From Buttiauxella agrestis ATCC 33320 (GTDB lineage: Bacteria > Pseudomonadota > Gammaproteobacteria > Enterobacterales > Enterobacteriaceae), in the NCBI GenBank assembly GCA_024169445.1, contig JALKFA010000001.1, positions 1,054,001-1,118,000 of the forward strand: 64,000 bases of DNA, read 5' to 3'. Under the pieces are notes generated by a model, which saw nothing but the letters and a program-made list of their open reading frames with translations, had not been told where the DNA came from and did not search any database. Below, piece by piece: positions 24,607 through 34,310 of this stretch; position 1 is the stretch's first letter; every line of letters starts with the position of its first letter. The translations under genes and the position numbers were made by a program.

Positions 24607-25569
24607 ATGACCAAACCTGCATTCATTATCACCATTGATACCGAAGGCGATAATCTCTGGCAAAACCATCGACAAATCAAAACTGAGAATGCTCGGTTCT
24701 TACCTCGTTTTCAGTCTTTATGTGAAAAATATGGTTTTAAGCCGGTTTGGCTTACGAACTATGAGATGGCTGTAGATCCGGTTTTTATCGAGTTTGCCAA
24801 AGATGTTATTGCTCGTGGTCAGGGCGAAGTTGGCATGCACTTACACGCATGGAATAGCCCACCCGATCACGATTTAACGGGCGATGACTGGCGCTGGCAG
24901 CCCTATCTCATTGAGTACAGTGATGAGATCATGCGGGAGAAAGTGGTTTATATGACCACGTTGCTGGAAGAAACATTTGGCACAAAAATGATTAGTCATC
25001 GTGCCGGACGTTGGTCATTTGATAGTCGCTATGCCAAATTACTGGTGGAGTTGGGCTATAAGGTGGATTGCTCTGTGACGCCGAGAGTTAACTGGCGAAA
25101 TGCGAAGGGGGCTCCTACTGGTAATGGCGGAACGGATTATCAACATTTCCCGACCCAGGCTTATTTTATGGATCTGGAAAATATTGACCAGTCTGGTAAC
25201 TCCGCATTACTCGAAGTCCCGATGAGTATTCAATATAAGCATAGCAATCTGATGAATAGCTTTAAGCAAGGCTATGACCAGATGCGCGGGAAATATCGTA
25301 GTCCTTCAGTAAATTGGTTGCGCCCATCAGGTGGCAATGCTGCACAAATGATAACTGTTGCAGAAAAAACCTTATCCCAAGGCAACGATTACGTAGAGTT
25401 TATGCTTCATTCATCAGAATTTATGCCCGGTGGTAGTCCAACGTTCAAAGATGAAGCTGATATTGAAAGGCTATATCAGGATTTGAATACGTTATTTTCC
25501 TGGCTCGCAGAGCGAACCAAAGGAATGACTTTGGCTGAGTATTATGAAGTTAAAAAAGCCGGGGTTTAG
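24607..25569 (+). CDS. wabN: LPS core glucosamine deacetylase WabN-like
   Basis: Polysaccharide-deacetylase-like protein, 320 residues from the ATG at 24607 (SD gagacgga; an upstream in-frame start at 24580 adds nine residues). The NodB-type metal site is visible as TIDTEGD near the start, GMHLHAW (two His) and SHRAGRWSF. In Klebsiella the WabN deacetylase converts core GlcNAc to GlcN after WabH acts. It is the only plus-strand gene in the core locus, divergent from waaQ and convergent with waaL, sharing a terminator hairpin with the latter. Confidence 0.72.
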   Translation: MTKPAFIITIDTEGDNLWQNHRQIKTENARFLPRFQSLCEKYGFKPVWLTNYEMAVDPVFIEFAKDVIARGQGEVGMHLHAWNSPPDHDLTGDDWRWQPYLIEYSDEIMREKVVYMTTLLEETFGTKMISHRAGRWSFDSRYAKLLVELGYKVDCSVTPRVNWRNAKGAPTGNGGTDYQHFPTQAYFMDLENIDQSGNSALLEVPMSIQYKHSNLMNSFKQGYDQMRGKYRSPSVNWLRPSGGNAAQMITVAEKTLSQGNDYVEFMLHSSEFMPGGSPTFKDEADIERLYQDLNTLFSWLAERTKGMTLAEYYEVKKAGV

Positions 25570-25579
25570 ACCGGCTTTT
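25552..25579. terminator. Shared terminator between wabN and waaL
   Basis: AAAAAGCCGG / CCGGCTTTT stem with a seven-base loop, overlapping the last codons of wabN and ending five bases before the waaL stop. A-rich and T-rich flanks let it act in both directions. Confidence 0.7.
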
Positions 25580-25583
25580 CATA

Positions 25584-26798
25584 TTATGCTGCTATTTGTT
25601 TCAGTGGGGTTTTAACAGAACACACTGCAATTAGCGCGATGTAAAACAAAATGGCTTCTGAACTCAAAAGTAATACATCACTCAAGCCGTATGCGATCAA
25701 ACCATTCATTGTGAATAACAATGGAGCGTTACGTTCCCTTAAAGCGACCCAGCAAATGCTCACGTAGAACCATAACAAAGACAGCCCGCCAAATATGCCT
25801 TGCAAAGACAATGTTTCAATCATTTCATCATGTAGATGAACGTTGATAAATTCCATTGTCGTTCTGTATTGTGGATTCTCTGAAGTAAATTCATCTGAAT
25901 AATTTAATCGAGACTGCATGGTTTGCCCAAATGGGGCATTACCAAAATTTTTAATGCCGACAGTCCACATTGAGAAACGGGCTCCTAAAGAAGTATTATC
26001 TCGCCCTTCCTGATACAGAGTGACTTCATTATAAGTTTGTTCAATTTTAGGGTGGATATAGTTCTTATATAGTGAAAGGACCGCAAGCATCGCGATGATC
26101 AAAACTACCAAAGTTGATTTGATATGAATTTTCTTGAAATAGTAAACCGTCATCAGTGCGATAATCAACAAATGAAGAATGATGGCTGCACGTGTACCTG
26201 TTAAAATTATTACCACAAAGGATAACAGGATAGCTAAAGCTGCAATGATATAGCACACGGGTTTCTTCTGAAGATACAGTAAATAAATACAGACCATACT
26301 CAGTGTCGAGTAAATGTAAGCAGAAATGGTGGCACGGTTAACGGCCATCTCTACGCGCCCCATTCCGTGGTAGAACTGCCAGAAGGCATACAAAGATGCG
26401 GATATGAATGCAAAACCTATTATGGCAAGCATCACGTTTTTACATTTTATTGCCTGAATGTAGAGACTGCACTGGGTGATATAAAAAACCAATACCCCAC
26501 CCAGAAGTAATTTTTTTCCCGCACCAAGTTGGTCACTATAGGTATTGTAACCAGTTGCATCGCGACCAAGCCATAAGAACCATATTAACTTCACCACGCC
26601 AAGTAATATTATAGGATACGCAATGTTAAATTTTCTGAAGGTTAGATTTTTGCGCTCAATGATTAGGCCAATAACACCTAAATATACCGCGATATAATAG
26701 AAGTCTCTTTGTCTGGCATTACTCAGTAGTGCAAAAGAGATCGAAAGAACAGCAAAAATAAAAACAGTAATGTATAGTCGAGATCTTAATTTTTCCAT
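25584..26798 (-). CDS. waaL: O-antigen ligase family protein WaaL
   Basis: 404-residue polytopic inner-membrane protein with about ten to twelve hydrophobic segments. A large periplasmic loop near residues 250-340 carries NVHLHDEMIETLSLQGIFGG, the conserved His of the Wzy/WaaL family. WaaL joins undecaprenyl-linked O antigen to the completed core. Sequence is visibly AT-rich compared with waaC/waaF, common for these acceptor-specific genes. Start overlaps the next gene upstream by 13 bases. Confidence 0.85.
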   Translation of the reverse strand: MEKLRSRLYITVFIFAVLSISFALLSNARQRDFYYIAVYLGVIGLIIERKNLTFRKFNIAYPIILLGVVKLIWFLWLGRDATGYNTYSDQLGAGKKLLLGGVLVFYITQCSLYIQAIKCKNVMLAIIGFAFISASLYAFWQFYHGMGRVEMAVNRATISAYIYSTLSMVCIYLLYLQKKPVCYIIAALAILLSFVVIILTGTRAAIILHLLIIALMTVYYFKKIHIKSTLVVLIIAMLAVLSLYKNYIHPKIEQTYNEVTLYQEGRDNTSLGARFSMWTVGIKNFGNAPFGQTMQSRLNYSDEFTSENPQYRTTMEFINVHLHDEMIETLSLQGIFGGLSLLWFYVSICWVALRERNAPLLFTMNGLIAYGLSDVLLLSSEAILFYIALIAVCSVKTPLKQIAA

Positions 26799-27709
26799 AA
26801 TGTACTCAAAGCTTTTCTCTTATAGCTTAACCGGACATGGCGATTAATAAAAAAACCTAATGAATGAGACATCATCACATGTTTTTTAACAAGGTGTTGA
26901 TGTTCATTATCTGTTAGTAAATCATAATATTTAAGATAGATGTCGAGCCAGTGACATAATATAAGTGGGCGGAATTTTTGTGGTAAATCAATTTCCATTT
27001 TAACAGTGCAGAGGAGTAGGTTTTTTATTTTATCCTGATCCAGTGTGGTAGATAAACTACCTTTTCTTTTTATATAGTAATAATGGCTATCAAACTGAAA
27101 GTATATATTATCCGCACTTGTTAACATTTTAGGGAAAATGTAGAAATCCTCATAGCAAGTCATCGGAGGGACTTCATTATTAAGATATATATCACGTTTA
27201 ATAAATTGGCCGATCAAATGTGCTTGTAGATCTTTGTGAATAAGGAAGCGTGTAATAGCGGTATCTTGAGATATTTTCTCAGGATTAAGACCTGACCACT
27301 GATGGTCTATTCTACTTACGTCACGAATTTCATGTAATTTTGTCAGGAACATATCAGGTTGGACATCACACAAAAAGTTAACGATAGGCAATAAACTGTC
27401 AGCTTTTAAGATGTCATCACTATCGAGCATAGTGATGTATTTCCCAGATGATAAAGAAATACCATGCTGGCGGACTTTACCGACATTTTGATAATTGACC
27501 CTGGAAATGATGACTTGCGGATATTGGATAGAGAAAAGAGCAATTTTTTCTGCTGTTGAGTCTTCTGACGCATCATCAATGATAATTATTTCAGATAACT
27601 CTAATGCAGAACCCAGCGCATCGACAAGACTCTGAAAAGTGACATCGATAGTTTTTTCACAATTATGTGCAGCAATGATAATACTTAGAAAAACTTTGCT
27701 ATCAGTCAT
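26786..27709 (-). CDS. Family 2 glycosyltransferase, AT-rich, LPS core locus
   Basis: GT-A fold protein of about 307 residues from the ATG at 27709 (an ATG at 27721 adds four). FLSIIIAAHNCEKTIDVTFQSL and the DDASEDST turn are at the N-terminus, and TMLDSDD (DxD-type metal site) near residue 95. The codons are AT-rich, like waaL and the next gene, suggesting a variable outer-core block with its own history. It overlaps waaL and follows a GT9 gene by about 20 bases. Donor and acceptor are unknown. Confidence 0.78.
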   Translation of the reverse strand: MTDSKVFLSIIIAAHNCEKTIDVTFQSLVDALGSALELSEIIIIDDASEDSTAEKIALFSIQYPQVIISRVNYQNVGKVRQHGISLSSGKYITMLDSDDILKADSLLPIVNFLCDVQPDMFLTKLHEIRDVSRIDHQWSGLNPEKISQDTAITRFLIHKDLQAHLIGQFIKRDIYLNNEVPPMTCYEDFYIFPKMLTSADNIYFQFDSHYYYIKRKGSLSTTLDQDKIKNLLLCTVKMEIDLPQKFRPLILCHWLDIYLKYYDLLTDNEHQHLVKKHVMMSHSLGFFINRHVRLSYKRKALSTLWKN

Positions 27710-27730
27710 TAGTAAGCTCATATCAAATAA

Positions 27731-28825
27731 TTATGCACTGTGAGACGTTTTTTTTACAATTAACTGAGTATTAATGAATGTATGTATTTTTTTAAGATCA
27801 TCCTCAGTTAATGCAAACATCTCTTCTCTTGTACGGTCGAAATAATAAGGCGCTTCGAAGATGTATGACTTTTCATACACTTTGCTGCCAATCAGTAACA
27901 CATTCCCCAGCGGACGTTGCTCCGCAATACAGCATGGCCCATAAATAAGAACAATTGGGACTCCTACTGCATCGGCTATGTAAACATTTCCCGAGTCTGA
28001 TGCGATATAGAAATCCATTTTACTGATAGCGAAAGGGACATCTTCTAAAGGAAGTTCGCCAACCAGGCTAACAATATCCTCTCGCATCCCGACTTCACGA
28101 TGTAGATCATCTAACCAGACTTGTTCGCTTTGAGGGCCAAAAACATAATAAATACAATTTAGCCCCTGTAATGCATCAAAAATTTTCTTCCAGACTTCTG
28201 AAGGGATAGTTTTTGATTTGTTTCCTGCAGAAATGCTCAGACCTATTTTGATCACGTTTTGTTTATCAAGTGATGCAGGGTAGGTCTGCGGTTTTCTTAA
28301 TGGCAAAGTCGCATGCTTCGGAGAGTCTCGCCAGGTCAGGTTACGATCCGCAAGTTTAAGGTAATCATCTACGGTTAATTGGTCTTTGCGATGTTCTACA
28401 ACGCCATTTGCCGTCAGATAAAACAACGCATGATACCAACGGCGGGTATAGGTAGATAAAAACTGCTTATTGGCGGCATTACAGACTGAAGCGAAGAAAA
28501 GATTAGTGCTGTTAGGTTGTAGCAAGTAGATATTTTCATATCGATTTAACAACTTAACAGCGAGGCGAAATTTGCGCCACAGACTCTTTTTATGCTCTTC
28601 GATCAGAAAAATAGTATTAATAGTTTCATCATATTTGGCCAACGGAAGAACAGTTTTGCTGATTAAAACATCGCTATGTTTCAGGTGGGCAAGTACAGGG
28701 GTGACATTGACGAAGTCACCTATTTTTGCCGTTTGAATCAGCAAGTTTCGGCCTGTTTTTTTATAAAACAGTTTCCCGAACAACTTGAACGGGAGAAAGA
28801 GTATGAAGAGGAATAGATAGCTCAT
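27731..28825 (-). CDS. Family 9 heptosyltransferase-like protein
   Basis: 364 residues with an N-terminal hydrophobic stretch (SYLFLFILFLPFKLFGKLF), then GRNLLIQTAKIGDFVNVTPVLAHL. The GT9 donor segment is FYIASDSGNVYIADAVGVPIVLIYGP. GT9 members here are usually ADP-heptose transferases; Klebsiella outer-core loci carry extra heptosyltransferases (WabI-like), which this may be. It lies six bases after waaC in the same direction. AT-rich. Function within the family is inference. Confidence 0.75.
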   Translation of the reverse strand: MSYLFLFILFLPFKLFGKLFYKKTGRNLLIQTAKIGDFVNVTPVLAHLKHSDVLISKTVLPLAKYDETINTIFLIEEHKKSLWRKFRLAVKLLNRYENIYLLQPNSTNLFFASVCNAANKQFLSTYTRRWYHALFYLTANGVVEHRKDQLTVDDYLKLADRNLTWRDSPKHATLPLRKPQTYPASLDKQNVIKIGLSISAGNKSKTIPSEVWKKIFDALQGLNCIYYVFGPQSEQVWLDDLHREVGMREDIVSLVGELPLEDVPFAISKMDFYIASDSGNVYIADAVGVPIVLIYGPCCIAEQRPLGNVLLIGSKVYEKSYIFEAPYYFDRTREEMFALTEDDLKKIHTFINTQLIVKKTSHSA

Positions 28826-28831
28826 TAATGG

Positions 28832-29809
28832 TTATTCTGCTGCTATGTGGCTAATTTTCTGGAGTGCGATAAACGTATCTGCAGCGGTAATGTTAGCCAT
28901 GTTTTTGTCTGCGCCTCGTATTTCGTTCTGATTTTCACCGTAACCACCAATCAAACCCGGATCGGTAGGGCCATACAACGTTATGTTCGGCCGATTTAGT
29001 GCTGCAGTCAGGTGGCTAAGCCCTGTATCAACTGAAACAACAGCTCTGGCTCCGGCAAGTTGTTTGGCGACTTGCTCAAGCGATAAGCGCGGCAACACCT
29101 CAACATTATCAAATCCGTCAGCTAAACGGATTGCTCGTTTGTGCTCGTGCTCCGCACCCCACGGGAGTTTAATACGTAAGCCCTTTTTGTGCATTAATTG
29201 AATAAGATTTCGCCAGTGTGATTCCGGCCAGTGCTTTTCATCGCGAGTCGTTGCGTGAAGGAAAATGAAATATTCCCCCACATCGGAGGAGGCTGTCGCC
29301 TGAAAGTGCTTCGCGATGGCGTAATCGCCCTGAGCAGCTGGTTTCTGGTAACCCAGACTTTTGGCGAACAACTCACGTGTGCGTTCAACCGCATGTTGTT
29401 GCTTCGCGATGGCGTGACGACGATTGTAGAACAAGCTGGCCAGCGGTTCACGGGCGCTGTTCCAGTCCATGCCGTGTTTTTCCCCTCTGGCTTTTCTGGT
29501 AACCAGAGCGGCACTCTTTATCAGCCCCTGAGCATCAATGACAGCGTCGTAGTTTTCAGTTCGCAGTGCCTGGTAGAACGCTGCTCGCTCAGTTTTTACT
29601 GGGGCCGAAAACCAGCTTTTACGCCAGCGACGAATTGCGACTGGGAGAACTTTATCGACAGCAGGGTGCCAGCCTGGGATTTGTGCGAAACCTTCTTCTA
29701 CAACCCAGTCGAAGCGGATGCCGGGAATGGCCTGCATGGCATCCGTAAGTGCAGGCAACGTATGCAGGACATCACCCATTGATGATGTTTTGACGATCAA
29801 TACCCGCAT
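28832..29809 (-). CDS. waaC: LPS heptosyltransferase I WaaC
   Basis: Adds the first L-glycero-D-manno-heptose to Kdo. 325 residues; MRVLIVKTSSMGDVLHTLPALTDA at the start, LHATTRDEKHWPESHW in the middle, and SVDTGLSHLTAALNRPNITLYGPTDP at the ADP-heptose site. It overlaps waaF by one base and belongs to hldD-waaF-waaC, the conserved start of enterobacterial core operons. Confidence 0.96.
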   Translation of the reverse strand: MRVLIVKTSSMGDVLHTLPALTDAMQAIPGIRFDWVVEEGFAQIPGWHPAVDKVLPVAIRRWRKSWFSAPVKTERAAFYQALRTENYDAVIDAQGLIKSAALVTRKARGEKHGMDWNSAREPLASLFYNRRHAIAKQQHAVERTRELFAKSLGYQKPAAQGDYAIAKHFQATASSDVGEYFIFLHATTRDEKHWPESHWRNLIQLMHKKGLRIKLPWGAEHEHKRAIRLADGFDNVEVLPRLSLEQVAKQLAGARAVVSVDTGLSHLTAALNRPNITLYGPTDPGLIGGYGENQNEIRGADKNMANITAADTFIALQKISHIAAE

Positions 29810-30858
29810 TACGCTTCCTTCTCCGCCAGTAACAGTGCGGTTAGCTCATCCATCACGCGTTCGGGCGTAATATCAATCAAGCTCTGATGATAGCCTTCTG
29901 CGGCGTCGCCTTTACGGACTTTGTGATAGCCACTAATAAGACGAATAACTCGCGCTTTATGCGACAACGGTGGAGTAAAGTCGGGGCTACTTGGGCCATA
30001 TAATGCCACAAGCGGGCGATTGAGCGCGGCTGCAACGTGCATCAGACCTGAATCATTGGACACCACAGCCTGACAAGCCGCAATTAAAATAACGGCTTGC
30101 TCAAGCGCCGTGTCACCCGCCAGATTGCGGCAATGAGCCTGCTGCTGTGTGGTTAACGCGGCGACGATATCATTTCCGGCTTCTTTATCTTTTGCTGAAC
30201 CAAACAACACCACCTGATAACCGTCATCAATGAGTTTGGCTGCCAGGGTTGCGTAGTGATAGTGCGGCCAGCGTTTAGCTGGGCCAAATTCGGCGCCAGG
30301 GCAAAAGCCGATAATCGGCCGAAGTGCATCGAGATTAAAGGCCTGACAAGTCTGCATTTTTTCCCCATCGTTAACCTGTAGTTGAGGCCACAGTAACGGT
30401 TGGGGAAGATCTTTCGCGGACTGCATTTTGCCTTTGTCATAAGCCAGCGCAATGTAGCGCTCGACCATTAATGGCCAGGCTTGTTTGTCCAAAACGCGGG
30501 CGTCGTTGAGTAGTCCATAGCGCATTTCCCCACGCCAGCCCGTGCGGTGTGGGATGTTGGCAAAGAATGGAACAAGTGCTGACTTAAATGAATTTGGCAG
30601 CACATACGCCTGATCGTAACGTTTAGCACGCAGGGAGTGCCCAAGACGACGACGTTCTCCAATTTCCAAAGCACCATGCCCCAATGGCATTGATAGTGCT
30701 TCGTTAATTTCCGGCATACGTGATAGTAATGGACGGCACCATGCCGGTGCCATCACATCAATGATTGCCTGGGGATAGCGCGCTTTGAGCGTGCGATAGA
30801 GACTTTGCGACATCATCATGTCGCCCACCCATGACGGGCCAATCACCAGTATTTTCAT
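29809..30858 (-). CDS. waaF: LPS heptosyltransferase II WaaF
   Basis: Adds the second heptose of the inner core. 349 residues; MKILVIGPSWVGDMMMSQSLYRTL start, GFCPGAEFGPAKRWP and VSNDSGLMHVAAALNRPLVALYGPSSPDFTPPL donor-site motifs, as in E. coli WaaF. Seventeen bases after hldD and one-base overlap with waaC; cotranscribed with both. Confidence 0.97.
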   Translation of the reverse strand: MKILVIGPSWVGDMMMSQSLYRTLKARYPQAIIDVMAPAWCRPLLSRMPEINEALSMPLGHGALEIGERRRLGHSLRAKRYDQAYVLPNSFKSALVPFFANIPHRTGWRGEMRYGLLNDARVLDKQAWPLMVERYIALAYDKGKMQSAKDLPQPLLWPQLQVNDGEKMQTCQAFNLDALRPIIGFCPGAEFGPAKRWPHYHYATLAAKLIDDGYQVVLFGSAKDKEAGNDIVAALTTQQQAHCRNLAGDTALEQAVILIAACQAVVSNDSGLMHVAAALNRPLVALYGPSSPDFTPPLSHKARVIRLISGYHKVRKGDAAEGYHQSLIDITPERVMDELTALLLAEKEA

Positions 30859-30874
30859 GCGTCAGGCTACCTGC

Positions 30875-31807
30875 TTATGCGTCACGGTTCAGCCAGGCCA
30901 TATATTCTGTTACGCCTTCGGCAACAGTTTTGAATGGCTTGTCGTAACCTGCGGCACGCAGATTGGTTAAGTCGGCCTGAGTAAACGCCTGATAGCGGCC
31001 TTTGAGTTTTTCCGGGAACGGAATGTACTCAATGCTGCCTTTTTTATGGAAAGCGAGAGCGGCATCAGCAATAGCCTGGAATGATTCTGCACGACCGGTA
31101 CCGCAGTTATAAATACCGGATACGCCGTTTTGCCAGAACCACAGGTTCACTGCGGCGACATCGCCTACATAGATGAAGTCGCGTTTAAAGCTATCGCTAC
31201 CTTCGAACAGTTTTGGATTTTCGCCGTTGTTCAACTGGGTATTCAGATGGAACGCAACGCTTGCCATGCTGCCTTTGTGCCCTTCGCGCGGCCCGTAGAC
31301 GTTGAAGTAACGGAAACCAGTAATCTGTGAGCTTGCTTCAGGCAAGATTTGACGTACATATTCATCGAACAGGAATTTTGAATAACCGTAAACATTCAGA
31401 GGCTGCTCGAATTCACGTGACTCGATAAAATCGCTGTTGCGGCCACCGTAGGTTGCAGCGGATGAGGCATACAGGAACGGAATTTCGCGCTCCAGGCAGT
31501 AATGCAGAACTTCTTTTGAGTACTGATAGTTATTATCCATCATGTACTTACCGTCCCACTCGGTGGTGGAAGAGCATGCACCTTCATGGAAGATGGCTTC
31601 AATTTCGCCTAATTCTTCGCCGGCCATAATCTGGATTAAGAAGTCTTCTTTATCCATGTAATCGGCAATATTTAAATCCACAAGGTTAGCGAACTTAGTG
31701 CCATCCTTCAGATTGTCTACAACCAGGATATCCGTAAGACCGATATCATTCAGTGATTTGATGATGTTGCTGCCGATAAATCCGGCACCACCGGTGACAA
31801 TGATCAT
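30875..31807 (-). CDS. hldD: ADP-L-glycero-D-manno-heptose 6-epimerase HldD
   Basis: Last step in making ADP-L-glycero-D-manno-heptose, the donor used by WaaC and WaaF encoded next to it. 310 residues, the E. coli length. Rossmann motif TGGAGFIG at residues 5-12, Ser/Thr triad region SSAATYGG, and YxxxK with Tyr140 and Lys144. First gene of hldD-waaF-waaC and onward. Divergent from kbl across 219 bases; in E. coli this gene also has a heat-shock promoter, which I could not confirm here. Confidence 0.97.
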   Translation of the reverse strand: MIIVTGGAGFIGSNIIKSLNDIGLTDILVVDNLKDGTKFANLVDLNIADYMDKEDFLIQIMAGEELGEIEAIFHEGACSSTTEWDGKYMMDNNYQYSKEVLHYCLEREIPFLYASSAATYGGRNSDFIESREFEQPLNVYGYSKFLFDEYVRQILPEASSQITGFRYFNVYGPREGHKGSMASVAFHLNTQLNNGENPKLFEGSDSFKRDFIYVGDVAAVNLWFWQNGVSGIYNCGTGRAESFQAIADAALAFHKKGSIEYIPFPEKLKGRYQAFTQADLTNLRAAGYDKPFKTVAEGVTEYMAWLNRDA

Positions 31808-31869
31808 AAGCGTAACCTTAACAAATTAGGGGGCAATGAGGCCCAATACCTCACGCGTTAATGACTCCT

Positions 31870-31878
31870 ATCATACCA
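31870..31878 (-). promoter_or_regulatory. Extended -10 promoter candidate for hldD
   Basis: TGGTATGAT on the minus strand (TGn plus TATGAT), about 65 bases before the hldD ATG. No good -35 box at 17-bp spacing, which is tolerated by extended -10 promoters. By-eye call. Confidence 0.4.
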
Positions 31879-32026
31879 TCACCCGAATTGTCTTTCCTAA
31901 TAACCCGAATCTGGAAAGCACCTCGTGATTTATGCTGAAAATTCCAATTTCATTGAAACGTCATCTCGTCTCCTGGTATAGGTTTGGGTAATATGTTCCG
32001 AAATTAGCCATGCCTGGAGAATCACA

Positions 32027-33223
32027 ATGCGCGGAGATTTTTACCAACAGTTAACATCCCAACTTGAAACCGCACGCGCGGAAGGGTTGTTTAAAGAAGA
32101 ACGTATCATTACTTCAGCCCAGCAGGCTGATATCACTGTTGCTGATGGCAGCCACGTTATTAACTTCTGCGCCAATAACTACCTGGGGCTTGCTAACCAC
32201 CCGCAACTGATTGATGCCGCGAAGCAGGGCATGGATAAACATGGTTTTGGGATGGCTTCCGTTCGTTTCATTTGTGGAACACAAGACAGCCACAAAGAGC
32301 TAGAAGGCAAGCTTGCCAGCTTCCTGGGAATGGAAGATGCGATTCTTTATTCTTCCTGCTTTGATGCCAACGGCGGTCTGTTTGAAACTCTCCTCGGCCC
32401 AGAAGATGCGATTATTTCTGATGCGCTGAACCACGCTTCTATTATTGATGGTGTGCGTCTGTGTAAGGCTCAGCGTTATCGTTATGCCAACAACGACATG
32501 CAGGAACTTGAAACTCGCCTGAAAGAAGCGCGTGCGGCAGGTGCTCGCCATATCATGATCGCCACCGATGGTGTGTTCTCTATGGATGGTGTGATTGCTA
32601 ACCTGAATGGGGTTTGCGATTTAGCCGATAAATATGACGCGCTGGTCATGGTTGATGATTCTCATGCGGTCGGTTTCGTGGGTGAAAACGGTCGTGGTAC
32701 GCATGAATATTGCGATGTGATGGATCGTGTAGACATTATCACCGGCACGTTGGGCAAGGCTCTGGGCGGCGCTTCCGGTGGTTACACTGCGGGTCGTAAA
32801 GAAGTGATTGAGTGGCTGCGTCAGCGTTCTCGTCCTTATCTTTTCTCCAACTCTCTGGCTCCTGCTATTGTTTCTGCATCCATCAAAGTGTTGGAAATGC
32901 TGGAAACTGGCGCTGAGATGCGCAATCGCTTATGGGCGAATGCCAGCCTGTTCCGCGAGAAAATGTCCGCGGCTGGTTTTATTTTGGCCGGTGCCGATCA
33001 CGCCATCATCCCGGTGATGTTAGGCGAAGCGGTTGTGGCACAGAATTTTGCTCGTGAGCTGCAAAAAGAAGGCATTTATGTCACTGGGTTCTTCTACCCG
33101 GTAGTACCAAAAGGTCAGGCGCGTATCCGTACTCAGATGTCTGCGGCTCATACCACAGAGCAAATTGAACGTGCGGTTGACGCATTTACGCGTATCGGTA
33201 AACAGTTGGGCGTTATCGCCTGA
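32027..33223 (+). CDS. kbl: 2-amino-3-ketobutyrate coenzyme A ligase
   Basis: PLP enzyme that cleaves 2-amino-3-ketobutyrate with CoA to glycine and acetyl-CoA, completing threonine breakdown begun by Tdh. 398 residues, the E. coli length. The PLP lysine is Lys244 in GTLGKALGG, with DDSHAVGF ahead of it. Forms the kbl-tdh operon with tdh ten bases downstream; in E. coli the operon is controlled by Lrp and leucine. Confidence 0.97.
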   Translation: MRGDFYQQLTSQLETARAEGLFKEERIITSAQQADITVADGSHVINFCANNYLGLANHPQLIDAAKQGMDKHGFGMASVRFICGTQDSHKELEGKLASFLGMEDAILYSSCFDANGGLFETLLGPEDAIISDALNHASIIDGVRLCKAQRYRYANNDMQELETRLKEARAAGARHIMIATDGVFSMDGVIANLNGVCDLADKYDALVMVDDSHAVGFVGENGRGTHEYCDVMDRVDIITGTLGKALGGASGGYTAGRKEVIEWLRQRSRPYLFSNSLAPAIVSASIKVLEMLETGAEMRNRLWANASLFREKMSAAGFILAGADHAIIPVMLGEAVVAQNFARELQKEGIYVTGFFYPVVPKGQARIRTQMSAAHTTEQIERAVDAFTRIGKQLGVIA

Positions 33224-33233
33224 GGGAGCGGTC

Positions 33234-34259
33234 ATGAAAGCATTAGCGAAACTGAAAGCAGAAGAAGGCATCTGGATGACAGATGCGCCTAAGCCAGAAA
33301 TGGGTCATAACGATCTGCTGATCAAAATCCGTAAAACTGCGATTTGCGGCACCGATGTGCATATCTATAACTGGGATGAATGGTCACAAAAGACTATTCC
33401 GGTTCCAATGGTTGTCGGTCACGAATATGTTGGTGAAGTGGTCGGCATCGGCCAGGAAGTTAAAGGCTTTAAAATTGGCGATCGTGTTTCCGGTGAAGGC
33501 CATATTACCTGTGGTCACTGTCGTAATTGCCGTGCGGGCCGTACGCACCTGTGCCGTAATACGACTGGCATCGGTGTAAACCGCCCTGGATGTTTTGCAG
33601 AATATTTAGTGCTGCCTGCTTTTAATGCTTTCAAAATCCCGGACAACATTTCTGACGATCTGGCTTCTATCTTTGACCCGTTCGGTAACGCTGTTCACAC
33701 CGCGCTGTCATTCGATCTGGTTGGTGAAGATGTTCTGGTTTCTGGTGCCGGCCCGATTGGTATTATGGCGGCGGCTGTCGCTAAACATGTTGGTGCGCGT
33801 AATGTCGTGATCACCGATGTGAACGAATACCGTCTGGAGTTGGCGCGTGAAATGGGCGTGACCCGTGCGGTCAACGTCAGCAAAGAAAATCTGACCGACG
33901 TAATGAAAGAGTTGGGCATGACCGAAGGTTTTGATGTTGGTCTTGAGATGTCCGGTGCTCCACCGGCGTTCCGTACCATGCTCGATACTATGAACCACGG
34001 TGGTCGTATTGCGATGCTGGGTATTCCGCCATCAGATATGTCTATCGACTGGACGAAAGTCATCTTCAAAGGTTTGTTCATCAAAGGTATTTACGGGCGT
34101 GAGATGTTCGAAACCTGGTACAAAATGGCGGCACTGATCCAGTCTGGTCTGGATTTGTCACCGATCATCACTCACCGTTTTGGAATCGATGATTTCCAGA
34201 AAGGGTTTGATGCCATGCGTTCCGGGCAGTCTGGCAAAGTCATTCTTAGCTGGGATTAA
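33234..34259 (+). CDS. tdh: L-threonine 3-dehydrogenase
   Basis: Zinc- and NAD-dependent oxidation of threonine to 2-amino-3-ketobutyrate. The ATG at 33234 gives 341 residues ([17 protein letters not shown]), the E. coli length; a longer frame begins inside kbl. Catalytic Cys38 in [14 protein letters not shown] zinc motif, structural four-Cys site in [15 protein letters not shown], and Rossmann [10 protein letters not shown]. Closed by a terminator at 34279-34303. Confidence 0.97.
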   Translation: MKALAKLKAEEGIWMTDAPKPEMGHNDLLIKIRKTAICGTDVHIYNWDEWSQKTIPVPMVVGHEYVGEVVGIGQEVKGFKIGDRVSGEGHITCGHCRNCRAGRTHLCRNTTGIGVNRPGCFAEYLVLPAFNAFKIPDNISDDLASIFDPFGNAVHTALSFDLVGEDVLVSGAGPIGIMAAAVAKHVGARNVVITDVNEYRLELAREMGVTRAVNVSKENLTDVMKELGMTEGFDVGLEMSGAPPAFRTMLDTMNHGGRIAMLGIPPSDMSIDWTKVIFKGLFIKGIYGREMFETWYKMAALIQSGLDLSPIITHRFGIDDFQKGFDAMRSGQSGKVILSWD

Positions 34260-34278
34260 TCGCGCGACGATAAGTTAG

Positions 34279-34303
34279 AAAAGGCCGGGAAACCGGCCTT
34301 TTT
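34279..34303. terminator. Terminator between tdh and converging gene
   Basis: AAGGCCGG-gaaa-CCGGCCTTTTT hairpin; A-run before and T-run after make it usable for tdh and for the opposing gene that ends at 34311. Confidence 0.8.
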
Positions 34304-34310
34304 CACATCT

